Shown: piece after piece, positions 15,728 through 28,302 of the stretch
Layout: every line of letters begins with the position of its first letter
How positions within the stretch are numbered: position 1 is the first letter of the stretch
Source: Salminus brasiliensis
Taxonomy: Eukaryota > Chordata > Actinopteri > Characiformes > Bryconidae
Length of the DNA: 64,000 bases
Reading direction: 5' to 3'
Assembly: GCF_030463535.1 (NCBI RefSeq)
Contig: NC_132878.1
Coordinates: forward strand, 99,124,059-99,188,058
The notes under the pieces: generated by a model
The model's database searches: none
What the model was told of the DNA's origin: nothing
The model's input: only the letters and a program-made list of their open reading frames with translations
Program-made: the position numbers and the translations under genes

Positions 15728-18700
15728 CTAAGCGTCTGAGCGACCCTTCTTTTTCTGTTTGGAGTTCTTTAGAGCTTTCTCCAGTTCCTCCATCACGGGC
15801 AGAGGGCCCTCGTACTTGTTGGTTTCGATGGCCTTCAGCTTCTCCTGGTAATCTTTGGGCAGGCCGTTTTGCTCCGCCCCCATCACGATCACCTACGACA
15901 ACAGAACACAAAATATTCATTTCTTTTTAAGAAGTTTTCCTGTTTCCTCCTCCATCACTGCTGGACCTTCCCTGAGATTCTGACGCTCAGTTTAACCTGA
16001 ATGATAGAAGCTGAAAGTGTCTCGTTTCTGATCAGCTGGAACAATCAACTTTAAGAACTTCCCCATCATACGCCCTTCAAAAGTTTCTTCTAATAAATGC
16101 ATTCAGCTACTTTAAGCTGCACCCATTGCTGACACAGATGTGCAAATGCACACACAGCTTGTCTAGTCCCTGTAGAGAAGTACTGCCAATAGAATAGGAC
16201 TCTCTGGAGCAGATCAACATCATGACCCTATTGGCTCCATGCTGCCTAATGCCAGGCGTGGGCTAGAGGGGTATAAAGCCCCCCAGCATTGAGGAGCTGT
16301 GGAGCAGTGGAGGAACTGTGTTCTTTGGAATGATGGTGGAGGAGCTCCATCCAGTACCTTTGGATGAGGTGGCCTAACTAACGCTCTGGTTGCTGAATGC
16401 AGTCAAATCCTCACAGCAGTGTCTTAGCAAGTCTTCTCTGGGCAGTAGAGACAGTTACTCCAACAGAAGCAGGAGTGGCTCTTTAATTTCAGACGGGACG
16501 GGGGTAAGAACTGCTTAAAGGGAATACGGATGCTCTCTTTAAGGGCTGTTCTGAGGTCGAGGGGTTTGTTTAATCAGCGGCGCTTCAGAGTTAAGTGTTG
16601 GGGTATCAGCTTCCATTATTTTTACATTCCATTACACACACACACACACACAGCTACACACACACAGCTGAGCACTTCAGGGAACAATGCACTCCTGCAT
16701 GGCATGTGACACACACACACGCACACACACACTCCGTTATTCCGAATTTGGGAGGAAGGGTCCGGAGAGGGAGCCGTGTTCTCCAGCTCAGAGTTCTGCT
16801 GGTTAAGGAACAGACAGTGGAGCTGCAGAACCACAGAGCCGCTGTCTGAACTGTGAACGCTGCGGGAACCGGACTGAACCGCGAATTCCAGACGCTTCAC
16901 TTCTACACACAACAGGTTCTGGAGGGCAGCTTCACTGAATGACCTGACAGTCACTGACCGAGTTCTGCTCCGGCCCATTGTGTTCTCCACACAAAGAGAG
17001 CCGCGGCAAGCACCAGAAAACACACCACAACATTGTCCAGCAGCGGCGGGAGAGAAGAACCACACCACTAAAGCCAGAACCCTCAACCGGTTAATCCTCA
17101 GAAAACCCTCAAAAACTACAACCCCTCAACCAGCACACCCCTGTTTACACCCGTTTACAACTTTAACATCACTTTTCATGTTTAAAGTCACTGTATACAG
17201 TCTCTCTCTCTACACGTTTAAAGTCGCTGTATACAGTCTCTCTCTTTACACCTTTAAAGTCACTGTATGCAGTCTCTCTACACGTTTAAAGTCGCTGTAT
17301 GCAGTCTCTCTCTTTAAACGTTTAAAGTCACTGTATACAGTCTCTCTCTTTAAACGTTTAAAGTCGCTGTATACAGTCTCTCTCTTTAAACGTTTAAAGT
17401 CACTGTATGCAGTCTCTCTACACGTTTAAAGTCGCTGTATACAGTCTCTCTCTTTCTACACGTTTAAAGTCGCTGTATACAGTCTCTCTTTCTACACGTT
17501 TAAAGTCACTGTATACAGTCTCTCTCTCTACACGTTTAAAGTCACTGTATACAGTCTCTCTCTCTACACGTTTAAAGTCGCTGTATACAGTCTCTCTCTC
17601 TACACGTTTAAAGTCGCTGTATACAGTATCTCTCTTTAAACGTTTAAAGTCGCTGTATACAGTCTCTCTTTCTACACATTTAAAGTCACTGTATACAGTC
17701 TCTCTTTCTACACATGTAAAGTCGCTGTACACAGTCTCTACACGTTTAAAGTCGCTGTATACAGTCTCTCTCTCTACATGTGTAAAGTCACTGTATACAG
17801 TCTCTCTCTACACGTTTAAAGTCGCTGTATACAGTCTCTTTCTACACATTTAAAGTCGCTGTATACAGTCTCTCTCTTTAAACATTTAAAGTCACTGTAT
17901 ACAGTCTCTCTCTTTACACCTTTAAAGTCACTGTATACAGTCTCTCTCTCTATACGTTTAAAGTCGCTGTATACAGTCTCTCTCTTTAAATGTTTAAAGT
18001 CACTGTATACAGTCTCTCTCTCTACACGTTTAAAGTTGCTGTATACAGTCTCTCTCTTTACACGTTTAAAGTCGCTGTATACACTCTCTCTCTTTCTACA
18101 CTTTTAAAGTCACTGTATGCAGTCTCTGTACACGCTTAAAGTCACTGTATAGTCTCTCTCTACACGTTTAAAGTCACTGTATACAGTCTCTCTCTTTACA
18201 TGTTTAAAGTCACTGTATAGTCTCTCTTTACATGTTTAAAGTCACTGTATACAGTCTCTCCCTACACGTTTAAAGTCACTGTATACAGTCTCTCTCTTTA
18301 AATGTTTAAAGTCACTGTATACAGTCTCTCTCTTTACATGTTTAAAGTCACTGTATACAGTCTCTCTTTAAACGTTTAAAGTCACTGTATAGTCTCTCTT
18401 TCTACACGTTTAAAGTCACTGTATACAGTCTCTCTCTTTCTACACGTTTAAAGTCACTGTATACAGTCTCTCTCTTTACATGTTTAAAGTCACTGTATAG
18501 TCTCTCTTTACATGTTTAAAGTCACTGTATACAGTCTCTCCCTACACGTTTAAAGTCTCTGTATACAGTCTCTCTCTTTAAATGTTTAAAGTCACTGTAT
18601 ACAGTCTCTCTCTTTAAATGTTTAAAGTCACTGTATACAGTCTCTCTCTTTAAATGTTTAAAGTCACTGTATACAGTCTCTCTCTTTACATGTTTAAAGT

Positions 18701-21700
18701 CACTGTATGCAGTCTCTCTCTCTACACGTTTAGTCACTGTATAGTCTCTCTCTCTACATGTTTAAAGTCGCTGTATACAGTCTCTCTTTAAACGTTTAAA
18801 GTCACTGTATAGTCTCTCTTTCTACACGTTTAAAGTCACTGTATACAGTCTCTCTCTTTCTACACGTTTAAAGTCACTGTATACAGTCTCTCTCTTTACA
18901 CGTTTAAAGTCACTGTATAGTCTCTCTCTACACGTTTAAAGTCACTGTATACAGTCTCTCTCTCTACACGTTTAAAGTCACTGTATAGTCTCTCTTTCTG
19001 CACTTTTAAAGTCACTGTATGCAGTCTCTCTCTCTACACGTTTAAAGTCACTGTATAGTCTCTCTCTCTACACGTTTAAAGTCGCTGTATACAGTCTCTC
19101 TCTCTATGCGTTTAAAGTCACTGTATAGTCTCTCTCTCTACACGTTTAAAGTCGCTGTATACAGTCTCTCTTTAAACGTTTAAAGTCGCTGTATACAGTC
19201 TCTCTCTTTACACCTTTAAAGTCGCTGTATACAGTCTCTCTCTCTACACGTTTAAAGTCACTATATACAGTCTCTCTCTCTACACGTTTAAAGTCACTGT
19301 ATACAGTCTCTCTCTTTACAACTTGAAAGTCACTGTATACAGTCTCTCTTTCTACACGTTTAAAGTCACTATATACAGTCTCTCTCTTTACACGTTTAAA
19401 GTCACTGTATACAGTCTCTCTACACGTTTAAAGTCACTGTATACAGTCTCTCTCTTTACAACTTGAAAGTCACTGTATACAGTCTCTCTTTCTACACGTT
19501 TAAAGTCACTATATACAGTCTCTCTCTTTAAACGTTTAATGTCACTATATATAGTCTCTTTCTTTACATGTTTAGTCACTGTATGCAGTGTCTCTCTCTA
19601 CACGTTTAAAGTCGCTGTATACAGTCTCTCTCTTTAAACGTTTAAAGTCACTGTATACAGTCTCTCTCTTTAAACATTTAAAGTCACTGTATACAGTCTC
19701 TCTCTTTACATGTTTAAAGTCGCTGTATACAGTCTCTCTCTTTACACCTTTAAAGTCACTGTATACAGTCTCTCTACACGTTTAAAGTCACTGTATACAG
19801 TCTCTCTCTCTACACGTTTAAAGTCACTGTATACAGTCTCTCTCTTTACATGTTTAAAGTCACTGTATACAGTCTCTACACGTTTAAAGTCGCTGTATAC
19901 AGTCTCTCTCTTTACACCTTTAAAGTCGCTGTATACAGTCTCTCTCTCTACACGTTTAAAGTCACTGTATACAGTCTCTCTCTTTACACGTTTAAAGTCA
20001 CCGCATACAGTCTCTCTCTTTACATGTTTAAAGTCACTGTATACAGTCTCTCTCTTTACATGTTTAAAGTCACTGTATACAGTCTCTCTACACGTTTAAA
20101 GTCACTGTATACAGTCTCTCTCTCTACACGTTTAAAGTCACTGTATACAGTCTCTCTTTACACCTTTAAAGTCGCTGTATACAGTCTCTCTACACGTTTA
20201 AAGTCACTGTATACAGTCTCTCTACACGTTTAAAGTCGCTGTATACAGTCTCTCTCTTTACACCTTTAAAGTCGCTGTATACAGTCTCTCTCTACACGTT
20301 TAAAGTCACTGTATACAGTCTCTCTCTTTATATGTTTAAAGTCACTGTATACAGTCTCTCTCTACAAGTTTAAAGTCGCTGTATACAGTCTCTCTCTTTA
20401 TATGTTTAAAGTCACTGTATACAGTCTCTCTCTACAAGTTTAAAGTCGCTGTATACAGTCTCTCTCTTTACATGTTTAAAGTCACTGTATACAGTCTCTC
20501 TCTTTACATGTTTAAAGTCGCTGTATACAGTCTCTCTCTCTACACGTTTAGTCACTGTATACAGTCTCTCTCTTTACACCTTTAAAGTCACTGTATACAG
20601 TCTCTCTACATGTTTAAAGTCGCTGTATACAGTCTCTCTCTCTACACGTTTAAAGTCGCTGTATACAGTCTCTCTCTTTACATGCTTAAAGTCACTGTAT
20701 ACAGTCTCTCTCTCTACACATTTAAAGTCACTGTATACAGTCTCTCTCTCTACACGTTTAAAGTCACTATATACAGTCTGTCTCTCTACACGTTTAAAGT
20801 CACTATATACAGTCTGTCTCTCTACACGTTTAAAGTCACTATATACAGTCTCTCTACACGTTTAAAGTCACTATATACAGTCTCTCTCTTTACATGTTTA
20901 AAGTCACTGTATACAGTCTCTCTCTACACGTTTAAAGTCACTATATACAATCTCTCTACATGTTTAAAGTCACTGTATACAGTCTCTCTACACGTTTAAA
21001 GTCACTATATACAGTCCCTCTACACGTTTAAAGTCACTATATACAGTCTCTCTACACGTTTAAAGTCACTGTATACAGTCTCTCTCTACATGTTTAAAGT
21101 CACTATATACAGTCTCTCTCTCTACACGTTTAAAGTCACTATATACAGTCTCTCTCTTTACATGTTTAAAGTCACTGTATACAGTCTCTCTCTACATGTT
21201 TAAAGTCACTGTATACAGTCTCTCTCTTTACATGTTTAAAGTCACTGTATACAGTCTCTCTCTACATGTTTAAAGTCACTGTATACAGTCTCTCTCTACA
21301 TGTTTAAAGTCACTGTATACAGTCTCTCTCTACACGTTTAAAGTCACTATATACAGTCCCTCTACACGTTTAAAGTCACTATATACAGTCTCTCTACACG
21401 TTTAAAGTCACTGTATACAGTCTCTCTCTACATGTTTAAAGTCACTATATACAGTCTCTCTCTCTACACGTTTAAAGTCACTATATACAGTCTCTCTCTT
21501 TACACGTTTAAAGTCACTATATACAGTCTCTCTCTTTACACGTTTAAAGTCACTATATACAGTCTGTCTCTCTACACGTTTAAAGTCACTATATACAGTC
21601 TCTCTACACGTTTAAAGTCACTATATACAGTCTCTCTCTTTACATGTTTAAAGTCACTGTATACAGTCTCTCTCTACACGTTTAAAGTCACTATATACAA

Positions 21701-23167
21701 TCTCTCTACATGTTTAAAGTCACTGTATACAGTCTCTCTCTACACGTTTAAAGTCACTATATACAGTCCCTCTACACGTTTAAAGTCACTATATACAGTC
21801 TCTCTACACGTTTAAAGTCACTGTATACAGTCTCTCTCTACATGTTTAAAGTCACTATATACAGTCTCTCTCTCTACACGTTTAAAGTCACTATATACAG
21901 TCTCTCTCTACATGTTTAAAGTCACTATATACAGTCTCTCTCTACACGTTTAAAGTCACTATATACAGTCTCTCTCTCTACACGTTTAAAGTCACTATAT
22001 ACAGTCTCTCTCTTTACATGTTTAAAGTCGCTGTATAAATAAACAGTATCAGTATTTATGAATATTTTATATATTATTATGACTGTTTGAAATCACTGCA
22101 CCACAGGATCAGTTTAGCTGATCTAAACGCCCCCCTAAAGGTCTTTACCTTCAGGTACTGCGGAGAGGGCGGAGCGTACACACAGCTGTTCATGATGTAG
22201 GTCCTGCAGTTTAGCTCCTGACCACGGGTCGACACCGACACTTCCACTGGACTGTACGCCCCCAACCTTACATTCTCCTGCCTAAACACACAGACAGACA
22301 CAGACCAGTTGGCCAGTGAGGGGCAACAGAACAGTAAATTGGACAGTGAGCGATAATGAGTCAGTGAGTCGGGTCAGTGAGTTGATCATTAAGTGGTAAT
22401 AAGTCAGTTAGGGGTTCGAGTGGTGAGTCAGTCAGTGAGAGTTTCGTACCTGTCCAGGCTCTCCAGGTCAGCCATGTTTATCTTCCACACCACCCCCCAC
22501 ACCTCGTCCCCTGGGCTGTGCTCAATAGTGGCCACTCCGCCGTGCCAGCGGTCACTCGCCAGACCCTTATGGTTCCCAAACACCAGCTTATAGTCCTGAG
22601 GAGGGAAACCGTGGAGTTACTGAGGTCATATATAAACATACCCACAGCTTTCCATCCAGTCTCTAATGATGGTCAACAATGACGGCCTTCCAGTACCGCC
22701 AGGTCCGCTGTGGGGCTGCGGCCGGCAGGTAGACAGGCACTGATATTAATGTTGGGTACAGTAATTCTGTTGTTTCCTGGGGGGGGGGCTCTGCAGTACT
22801 GACTCTGTAGATGTCTGCGTCTCAGTGGCTAACGCTAACGGTGGAAAGGCCGTACCTGAAGTCTGGCCACACAGTGGACCCTGGCTGAGGGGTTCTTCAG
22901 CTGTAGCCTCTCCTTCAGCAGGTTACTCCCGTAGGCGAAATAGAGGAAGGTGGTCTGGTTGTCCATGGCGTGCAGAGTGTCTGTGGGGAGAGGGAGAAGG
23001 GGCAGGGTCAGCAGGACAGTGGTCAGCAGGGCAAACAGCACACACACAGCACAGCAATACATGAGCACTGGAGTGTGTGACGGAGGGCAAACACCTCTCC
23101 CTCTCTTTTATACAGCAGCTGCCCACTGCTCCATTCTAATGCTAATCCAGCTCACACGCTATACCTG

Positions 23168-23200
<33 letters not shown>

Positions 23201-23736
23201 GCCTGCATGCTGACCTTACAGTCACAAGGTTAGGACTCCCTCTAGTGGCTGTAAGAACCTAATGCATGCTACAAGAAATGAAGGGGCACTTTAGTAGAAA
23301 CACTCACTGGCCACTTTATTAGAAACACTATACCCTGAAGACCAAAAACTGGGCTGACAGACAGATGGCCCCCATCTACACAACAGGCTACCAACCCAAG
23401 CCCAGTAATGACAGAGGGGTGGTGCGTGGAGGGATCTGGCTCTGTTGTTCTGGAGGATTAAAACACAGGAATCAAACCTTAAGCTGCTGTTCTTCCAAAA
23501 CATCAGACCCCCGCCATCGCTGCTTCAGCTTTCAGCAGGCTGGCAGCCAAGGGTCCATCCTACGTCCTACACTATTCAACCTGTAAGTGCTGGAGCCAGA
23601 CCTGCTGGTGCTGAGGGCCAACCGGTCTGAAGGTAAAGCTGAGAGAGAGGTCTGATCACTCACCCAGAGCGAACAGGAGGACGAGTCCCATCACCAGCAG
23701 AGCTCTGCTAAAGCTGCAGCGTTCACCTTCAGCCAT
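15728..23736 (-). CDS. ggct: gamma-glutamylcyclotransferase, 5 exons, hydrophobic N-terminus
   Basis: Exons in transcript order: 23736-23664, 22980-22856, 22595-22450, 22281-22149, 15892-15728. All are GT-AG with matching phases, giving 213 aa. The enzyme cleaves gamma-glutamyl-amino acids to 5-oxoproline plus free amino acid in the gamma-glutamyl (glutathione) cycle. The fold signature FLYFAYGSNLL is at 36-46, and the catalytic Glu (human E98) aligns with E117 in LDRQENVR. WHGG, SPGDEVWGVVWK and APPSPQYLK are also conserved, and the tail is Lys-rich. Human GGCT is 188 aa. The extra length is exon 1, which encodes MAEGERCSF then a hydrophobic run (ALLVMGLVLLFAL), predicting a signal peptide or anchor. 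A second Met (M30) would give a cytosolic-length protein. The last intron is 6.3 kb, mostly minisatellite. Confidence 0.92.
16064..16495 (-). mobile_element. Tc1/mariner-type MITE, copy B
   Basis: A reverse-oriented copy of the family at 13636, lying in ggct intron 4. It retains AGCTTGTCTAGTCCCTGTAG, GGCTCCATGCTGCCTAATGC and the arm containing GACAGTTACTCCAACAGAAG. The left terminus (CGCCCTTCAAAAG) is decayed. Confidence 0.75.
16635..16732. repeat. interrupted (CA)n
   Basis: Several short CA runs near 16635-16670 and 16708-16732, within ggct intron 4. Confidence 0.8.
17170..22036. repeat. 4.9-kb minisatellite with 12-bp palindrome per unit
   Basis: Roughly 130-145 tandem units of about 30-38 bp are built from CGTTTAAAGTCACTGTATAC followed by AGTCTC and a variable CT-rich spacer ending TACA. 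Common unit variants are GTCGCTGTATACAG, GTCACTATATACAG (enriched right of about 20760) and GTCACTGTATAGTC (enriched about 18130-19140). Larger blocks recur (for example 20890-21060 resembles 21630-21800), indicating higher-order duplication. It occupies most of ggct intron 4 and creates spurious open frames on both strands. Confidence 0.97.
23168..23200. repeat. (CA)n microsatellite
   Basis: About 16 CA units inside ggct intron 1. Confidence 0.85.
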
Positions 23737-24009
23737 CGTTCCTCCTCCTCCTCCTCCTCAGCTTAGTCTGGACTCAGCTGCAGACAGCAGACCCTCCTCT
23801 CCCGTGTTTGTTTTAATGCTGGAGGGGAAAACCTCCCCCAGAGCTGATCTACTGTTTCAGGTTTCAGATCATGTGATCCAGGTTCCACTCAGAGAAGAAC
23901 CTTTTAAGGAGAACGTGCAGAAGGTGGAGGTTCCAGCTCCACTCCGCCTTTTTACTCTCTCTCTTATCCTGAGCATTTTCATTTACACTAACCATGTTTC
24001 TCCAGGCCT

Positions 24010-25062
24010 GTATATCCTTCCCCATCTTTACACCCTCTATACACCCTCTATACACCCTATACACTCTTTATACACTCTTTATAGACCCTCTATACACTCT
24101 ATATCCCCTTACACACCCTCTATACACTCTTTATACACCCTCACACACCCTCTATACACTCTTTGTACACCCTTACACACCCTCTATACACTCTTTGTAC
24201 ACCCTTACACACCCTCTATACACTCTTTATACACCCTTACACACCCTCTATACACTCTTTATACACCCTATACACTCTTTATACACCCTCACACACCCCC
24301 TATACACGCTTTATACACCCTCACACACCCTCTATACACTCTTTATACACCCTTACACACCCTCTATACACTCTTTATACACCCTATACACTCTTTATAC
24401 ACCCTCACACACCCCCTATACACGCTTTATACACCCTCACACACCCTCTATACACTCTTTATACACCCTCACACACCCTCTATACACTCTTTATACACCC
24501 TCACACACCCCTATACACTCTTTATACACCCTCACACACCCTCTATACACTCTTTATACACCCTCACACACCCCCTATACACTCTTTATACACCCTCACA
24601 CACCCCTATACACTCTTTATACACCCTCACACACCCTCTATACACTCTTTATACACCCTGTACACTCTTTATACACCCTGTACACACCCTCTATACACTC
24701 TTTATACACCCTCACACACCCTCTATACACTCTTTATACACCATGTACACTCTTTATACACCCTGTACACACCCTCTATACACTCTTTATACACCCTCAC
24801 ACACCCTCTATACACTCTTTATACACCCTCACACACCCTCTATACACTCTTTATACACCCTGTACACACCCTCTATACACTCTTTATACACCCTCACACA
24901 CCCTCTGTACACTCTTTATACACCCTCTGTACACTCTTTATACACCCTGTACACTCTTTATACACCCCATAGACCCCCATATCTCTTTACACCCCATCCC
25001 CTACACATACACACTTTACATACTCTATACACACAATACACACTCTAAACACACCCTCTATG
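24010..25062. repeat. 32-bp C/T/A minisatellite
   Basis: About 1.05 kb of units built from TATACACTCTTTATACACCC plus TCACACACCC and variants (CTTACACACC, CTGTACACACC). It begins about 270 bp upstream of the ggct start codon. The 32-bp period cycles through three frames, so all three + frames read as YTLFIHP-type repeats. Confidence 0.95.
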
Positions 25063-25233
25063 TACATTATTGCACTGTCAGGTGTATTTAATCAGAATTT
25101 GCAGACAGATGCTGGATAAGGAGTGAGTTCGGGTGGAGTGAGTTCGGGTGGGTGGAGTTCGGGTGGGTGGGGGAAAGTCTTTGTGGGTGCAGTGTGACTG
25201 AGCAGAGGTCACAGTTCCAGTAGTAGGTGCAGG

Positions 25234-25237
<4 letters not shown>

Positions 25238-25277
<40 letters not shown>

Positions 25278-25287
25278 GTGTGTGCAG

Positions 25288-25325
<38 letters not shown>
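25238..25325. repeat. compound (GT)n microsatellite
   Basis: Two GT runs interrupted by GCAGTGTGTGTGCAGTGTGC. Confidence 0.9.
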
Positions 25326-25327
<2 letters not shown>

Positions 25328-25329
25328 TG

Positions 25330-26740
25330 ATATAGATGAGATAGCTTGTGGACTGTGGACGGGTCCACTGCGCTGTTGTTCGTTCAGCAGTCTAACTGCT
25401 TGGGGGTAGAAGCTCTGGCTGGTTCTGGTCCTCTGGTCTATAAATCTGTTTACATTAGAAATGATCAGATCAGTTATTATAATATCTAATATTCTCAGTG
25501 AATATTCTTTATTAAACAGCACATGACTCAGAATTCTCTCTGATATTCAGGTTTTATTCCCAATTCATTTGATGTACGGAATTCTAGCATGCAGTAATTC
25601 TGTTCTGCACATAAACCCGTTCATTTTCACGACCTTGAATGCTGGTTTATTCGAGCTGTAACAGAACTGTGTTCTGTAATAACTTGTTTCTGGAATGTGA
25701 AGAAGGTGAGATGACCTGCGCTCGGACTGAGAGCCTCGTCCAGACTAAACTGGAAATCCTTAAGACTTTTTTTCCTTGTTCAAATTAAGATGAAGAAACT
25801 GCAGATGAAAATCTAAAGTGTCGTTTGATAAGAACCGATAATCAGAGGGGATGGAAGCTGACCGGGCCGCTGACCGGGCTGCTGACCGGGCCGCTGTGTA
25901 TGAGTGCAGTGAAGTGAAGCAGGTGCTAATTGCCCTTTGTTGTTGGCGGATGTTTCAGGCAGTTGGGGTCTCATTCCACTGCCCCCCCCAGACTCAAAGC
26001 AGCAGCATGTCAAAACCTGTTACAGCAGTCCCTGTAGGACTGACTCGCCTCTCCGGTCTGGACCCCCGGGGCCCGAGGAGTCAGTGGAGGACCGGTTTAA
26101 ACTGCTTTCATCATTGTGGACCTGCTGTTGAGAGCCTTTGTCCTGAATTCCACATCTGTCCCCTTCAGGCCATGTTTGGTGTCTTCCAGCTCACAGTGGG
26201 GGGGTGGGGGGTCGGTGGGGGGGTCAGTGGGGGGGTCCGCATAGGGGGAGCAGATCTCAGCAGTGAGGAGAGCGCTGAAGCTCCAGATAAACACCTCTCA
26301 GGATCAGAGGAGCTTGTGGAACAAATATGTCTGAGTCTGGGTGTTCTGTCAACGGGACGCTCACAAAAACAAGATCTGACGCAGTTAAACAGCTGTGTTT
26401 CTAACTGTGACCCCCCCCCACCCCCACCCACCACCCACTCCCACCAGTGTGTACTGATGTTGGTCAGACAGTCCTGTCTGCCCTGGTCTTCTCTGACAGC
26501 CGGGATAAAGTTCAGATTGATGTTGCACTCTGGGGGGAAGCATTTGTGTATACCAGTCTAGTCCTCCAGTCCTGAGCGCCTAGTCCTCCAGTCCTGAGCG
26601 CCTAGTCCTCCAGTCCTGAGCACCTAGTCTTTCAGTAGAACTCAGTGAGCTGCTGCTGAAGCCCGTCAGTGAACACCTGCAGAACTTCACTCCCAACTAC
26701 CGACCAATCAATCATCATCCATACCAGACATACTGAACAC
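25330..26740. other. intergenic, no gene seen
   Basis: No splice-supported coding exon is visible. Small tandems occur: a 15-bp motif (GACCGGGCCGCT) three times near 25859-25895, G-runs at about 26198-26246, a C-run near 26410, and a 22-bp motif (TAGTCCTCCAGTCCTGAGCG) three times at about 26558-26625. Confidence 0.6.
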
Positions 26741-26741
26741 A

Positions 26742-27150
26742 CTATATGTCCAAATATCTGTGGACACCCCTTCTAAAGAATGCATTCAGATGTGCAAATG
26801 CACACACACAGCTTGTCTAGTCCCTGTAGAGAAGAAGTACTGCCAATAGAATAGGACTCTCTGGAGCAGATCAACATCATGACCCTATTGGCTCCATGCT
26901 GCCTAATGCCAGGCGTGGGCTAGAGGGGTATAAAGCCCCCAGCATTGAGGAGCTGTGGAGCAGTGGAAGAACTGTGTTCTCTGGAATGATGGTGGAGGAG
27001 CTCCATCCAGTACTTTTGGATGAGTTGGAGATGATGAGGTGGGGTGGAGATCATCATCCAACATACTGACCTCATTCTTAATGCAATCAAATCCTCACAG
27101 CAATGCTCCTCCTAAATCTAGTAGAAAGTCTTCTTCACTGGACAGTGAAG
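26742..27150 (-). mobile_element. Tc1/mariner-type MITE, copy C
   Basis: A reverse-oriented copy with a well-preserved terminus (CACTATATGTCCAAATATCT, GTGGACACCCCTT). The core matches the other copies. The far end fades near CTTCACTGGACAGTGAAG. Confidence 0.85.
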
Positions 27151-27179
27151 ATAATTGATTTCCAAATGGCAGTTACAGT

Positions 27180-27475
27180 TTTCAGTTTTATAATAAAAAA
27201 GGGAAAGGGTCTGAAACAAAAGTTTGGGTACGTGGTCAGTACTTAGCACCCCCTTTGGTGAGTATCTGAGCTTATAAACTCTTTGGGGATCTGAATTTTT
27301 GACATATTCATCCTGCAGAAGGTTCTGTGAGCTTTTTGGATCGACTCCCTGCTCTGCACTGTTGAGGTCTTTCCACAGATGTTTGATGATGTTTGATGAT
27401 GTTGATGATCGAGGGACTGTGAGGACCATGGCCCTACCTTCATCTTGCTTCTCCTGAGGTAGTTTGTCCTGCTGC
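27180..27475 (-). mobile_element. decayed DNA-transposon fragment
   Basis: Phrases AAAGTTTGGGTACGTGGTCA, GAGGTCTTTCCACAGATGTT and CTTCTCCTGAGGTAGTTTG resemble a common fish mariner/Tc1-type repeat. It is heavily mutated, including a local GTTTGATGAT duplication. Family assignment is from memory. Confidence 0.45.
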
Positions 27476-27564
27476 TTGCACGCGATCACTCAGGTTTGTG
27501 GACGGTGGAGCAGATGGACGCTAGTGTTTCAGGGTGCTCCCGTGTCTGTGTTACCTTCTGGCTC

Positions 27565-27865
27565 TCTCCTTTACATTTACAGCATTTGGCAGAGGGTCTT
27601 CAGTCTGGGTTTGAGGACAGCGAGCGCTGGACTCTGCTGTTCGGACACCCAGGGGAAGCTCGTTCCACCACTTCGGTGCAGGACAGTAAAAAGTCTGGAC
27701 GCTCGTCTTCCGTGGATCTTAAAGGATGGCGGGTCGAGCAGAGCCGTACTTGAAGCTGAAAGAGCTCTTGGTGCAGATCAGCTTTTGACCATTAGCATCA
27801 AGTACGGAGGGGCTGGCTGGTCCAGTCTTGGCTTTGTAGACCAGAGTCAGGGGTCCACCTTTTTA
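27565..27865 (-). mobile_element. L2-clade LINE 3' fragment
   Basis: Minus-strand homologue of the LINE at 14204. Shared + strand phrases include GACACCCAGGGGAAGCTCGT, CTCTTGGTGCAGATCAGCTT and GTACGGAGGGGCTGG. It is 5' truncated and the terminal hairpin is lost (only TTACAGCATTTGGCAGA remains). Confidence 0.75.
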
Positions 27866-27955
27866 ATTAGACTGTTATAGACAGACCAGAGTTGGCTGAG
27901 TGGTTTCTATGGTGATGTTAGGTGGTTACTATGCGATCCTAGGTGGCTGCAGGGG

Positions 27956-28110
27956 CAGTGGTGGCTCAGCGGTTAGAGCCCCGGGCTATCGATAACAGGG
28001 TTGTGGGTTCGATTCCCGGGCTCGGCAAGCTGCCACTGTTGGGCCCTTGGGTTGGGTGTTACTAGGGTATTTTACCATTGGCACATTTCACGCAATCAGA
28101 CCCAACAACC
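27956..28110 (+). mobile_element. tRNA-derived SINE
   Basis: The pol III A box TGGCTCAGCGG (27962-27972) and B box GGTTCGATTCC (28007-28017) are spaced as in tRNA. The head starts GGGGCAGTGGTGGC. After the tRNA-like head the body continues CGGCAAGCTGCCACTGTTGG. Unlike the SINEs at 41912 and 52642, no GGATA-hairpin tail is visible, so it is a different family or truncated. Confidence 0.75.
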
Positions 28111-28302
28111 TGGTGAAACTGCTGCTGGAGTTTACTGGCAACAAAAAAAGAACAATAAAAAGAAAATCAAATAATAACAATATACTTTTACAATTTTCCT
28201 ACTGATATATAGTGTAATACACTCTAAAATATTTTAATAAATGTTTTAAGGATAAATTAATAAGGACTAAAAAGTATCTTCTTTATGTGTATATTATTGA
28301 CA

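Noticed and set aside
17407-21815. Many 100-150 codon frames reading STRLKSLYTVSL on + and VERETVYSDFK on minus
   Set aside because: Translation artefacts of a 36-bp repeat whose period is a multiple of three.
22835-23068. Alternative ggct start MLMYCCAVCVLFALL read through intron 1 into exon 2
   Set aside because: Hydrophobic and in frame, but it crosses a good CCCCACAG acceptor. Exon 1 at 23664-23736 has a better donor and phase. A minor isoform cannot be excluded.
23804-25091. Open frames of up to 414 codons reading YTLFIHPHTP repeats
   Set aside because: They come from the 32-bp minisatellite being stop-free in several frames; three overlapping frames give the same motif. No splice sites or conserved domain.
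27956-28030. tRNA gene
   Set aside because: A and B boxes are present, but there is no cloverleaf-compatible acceptor stem and the sequence continues into a SINE body.
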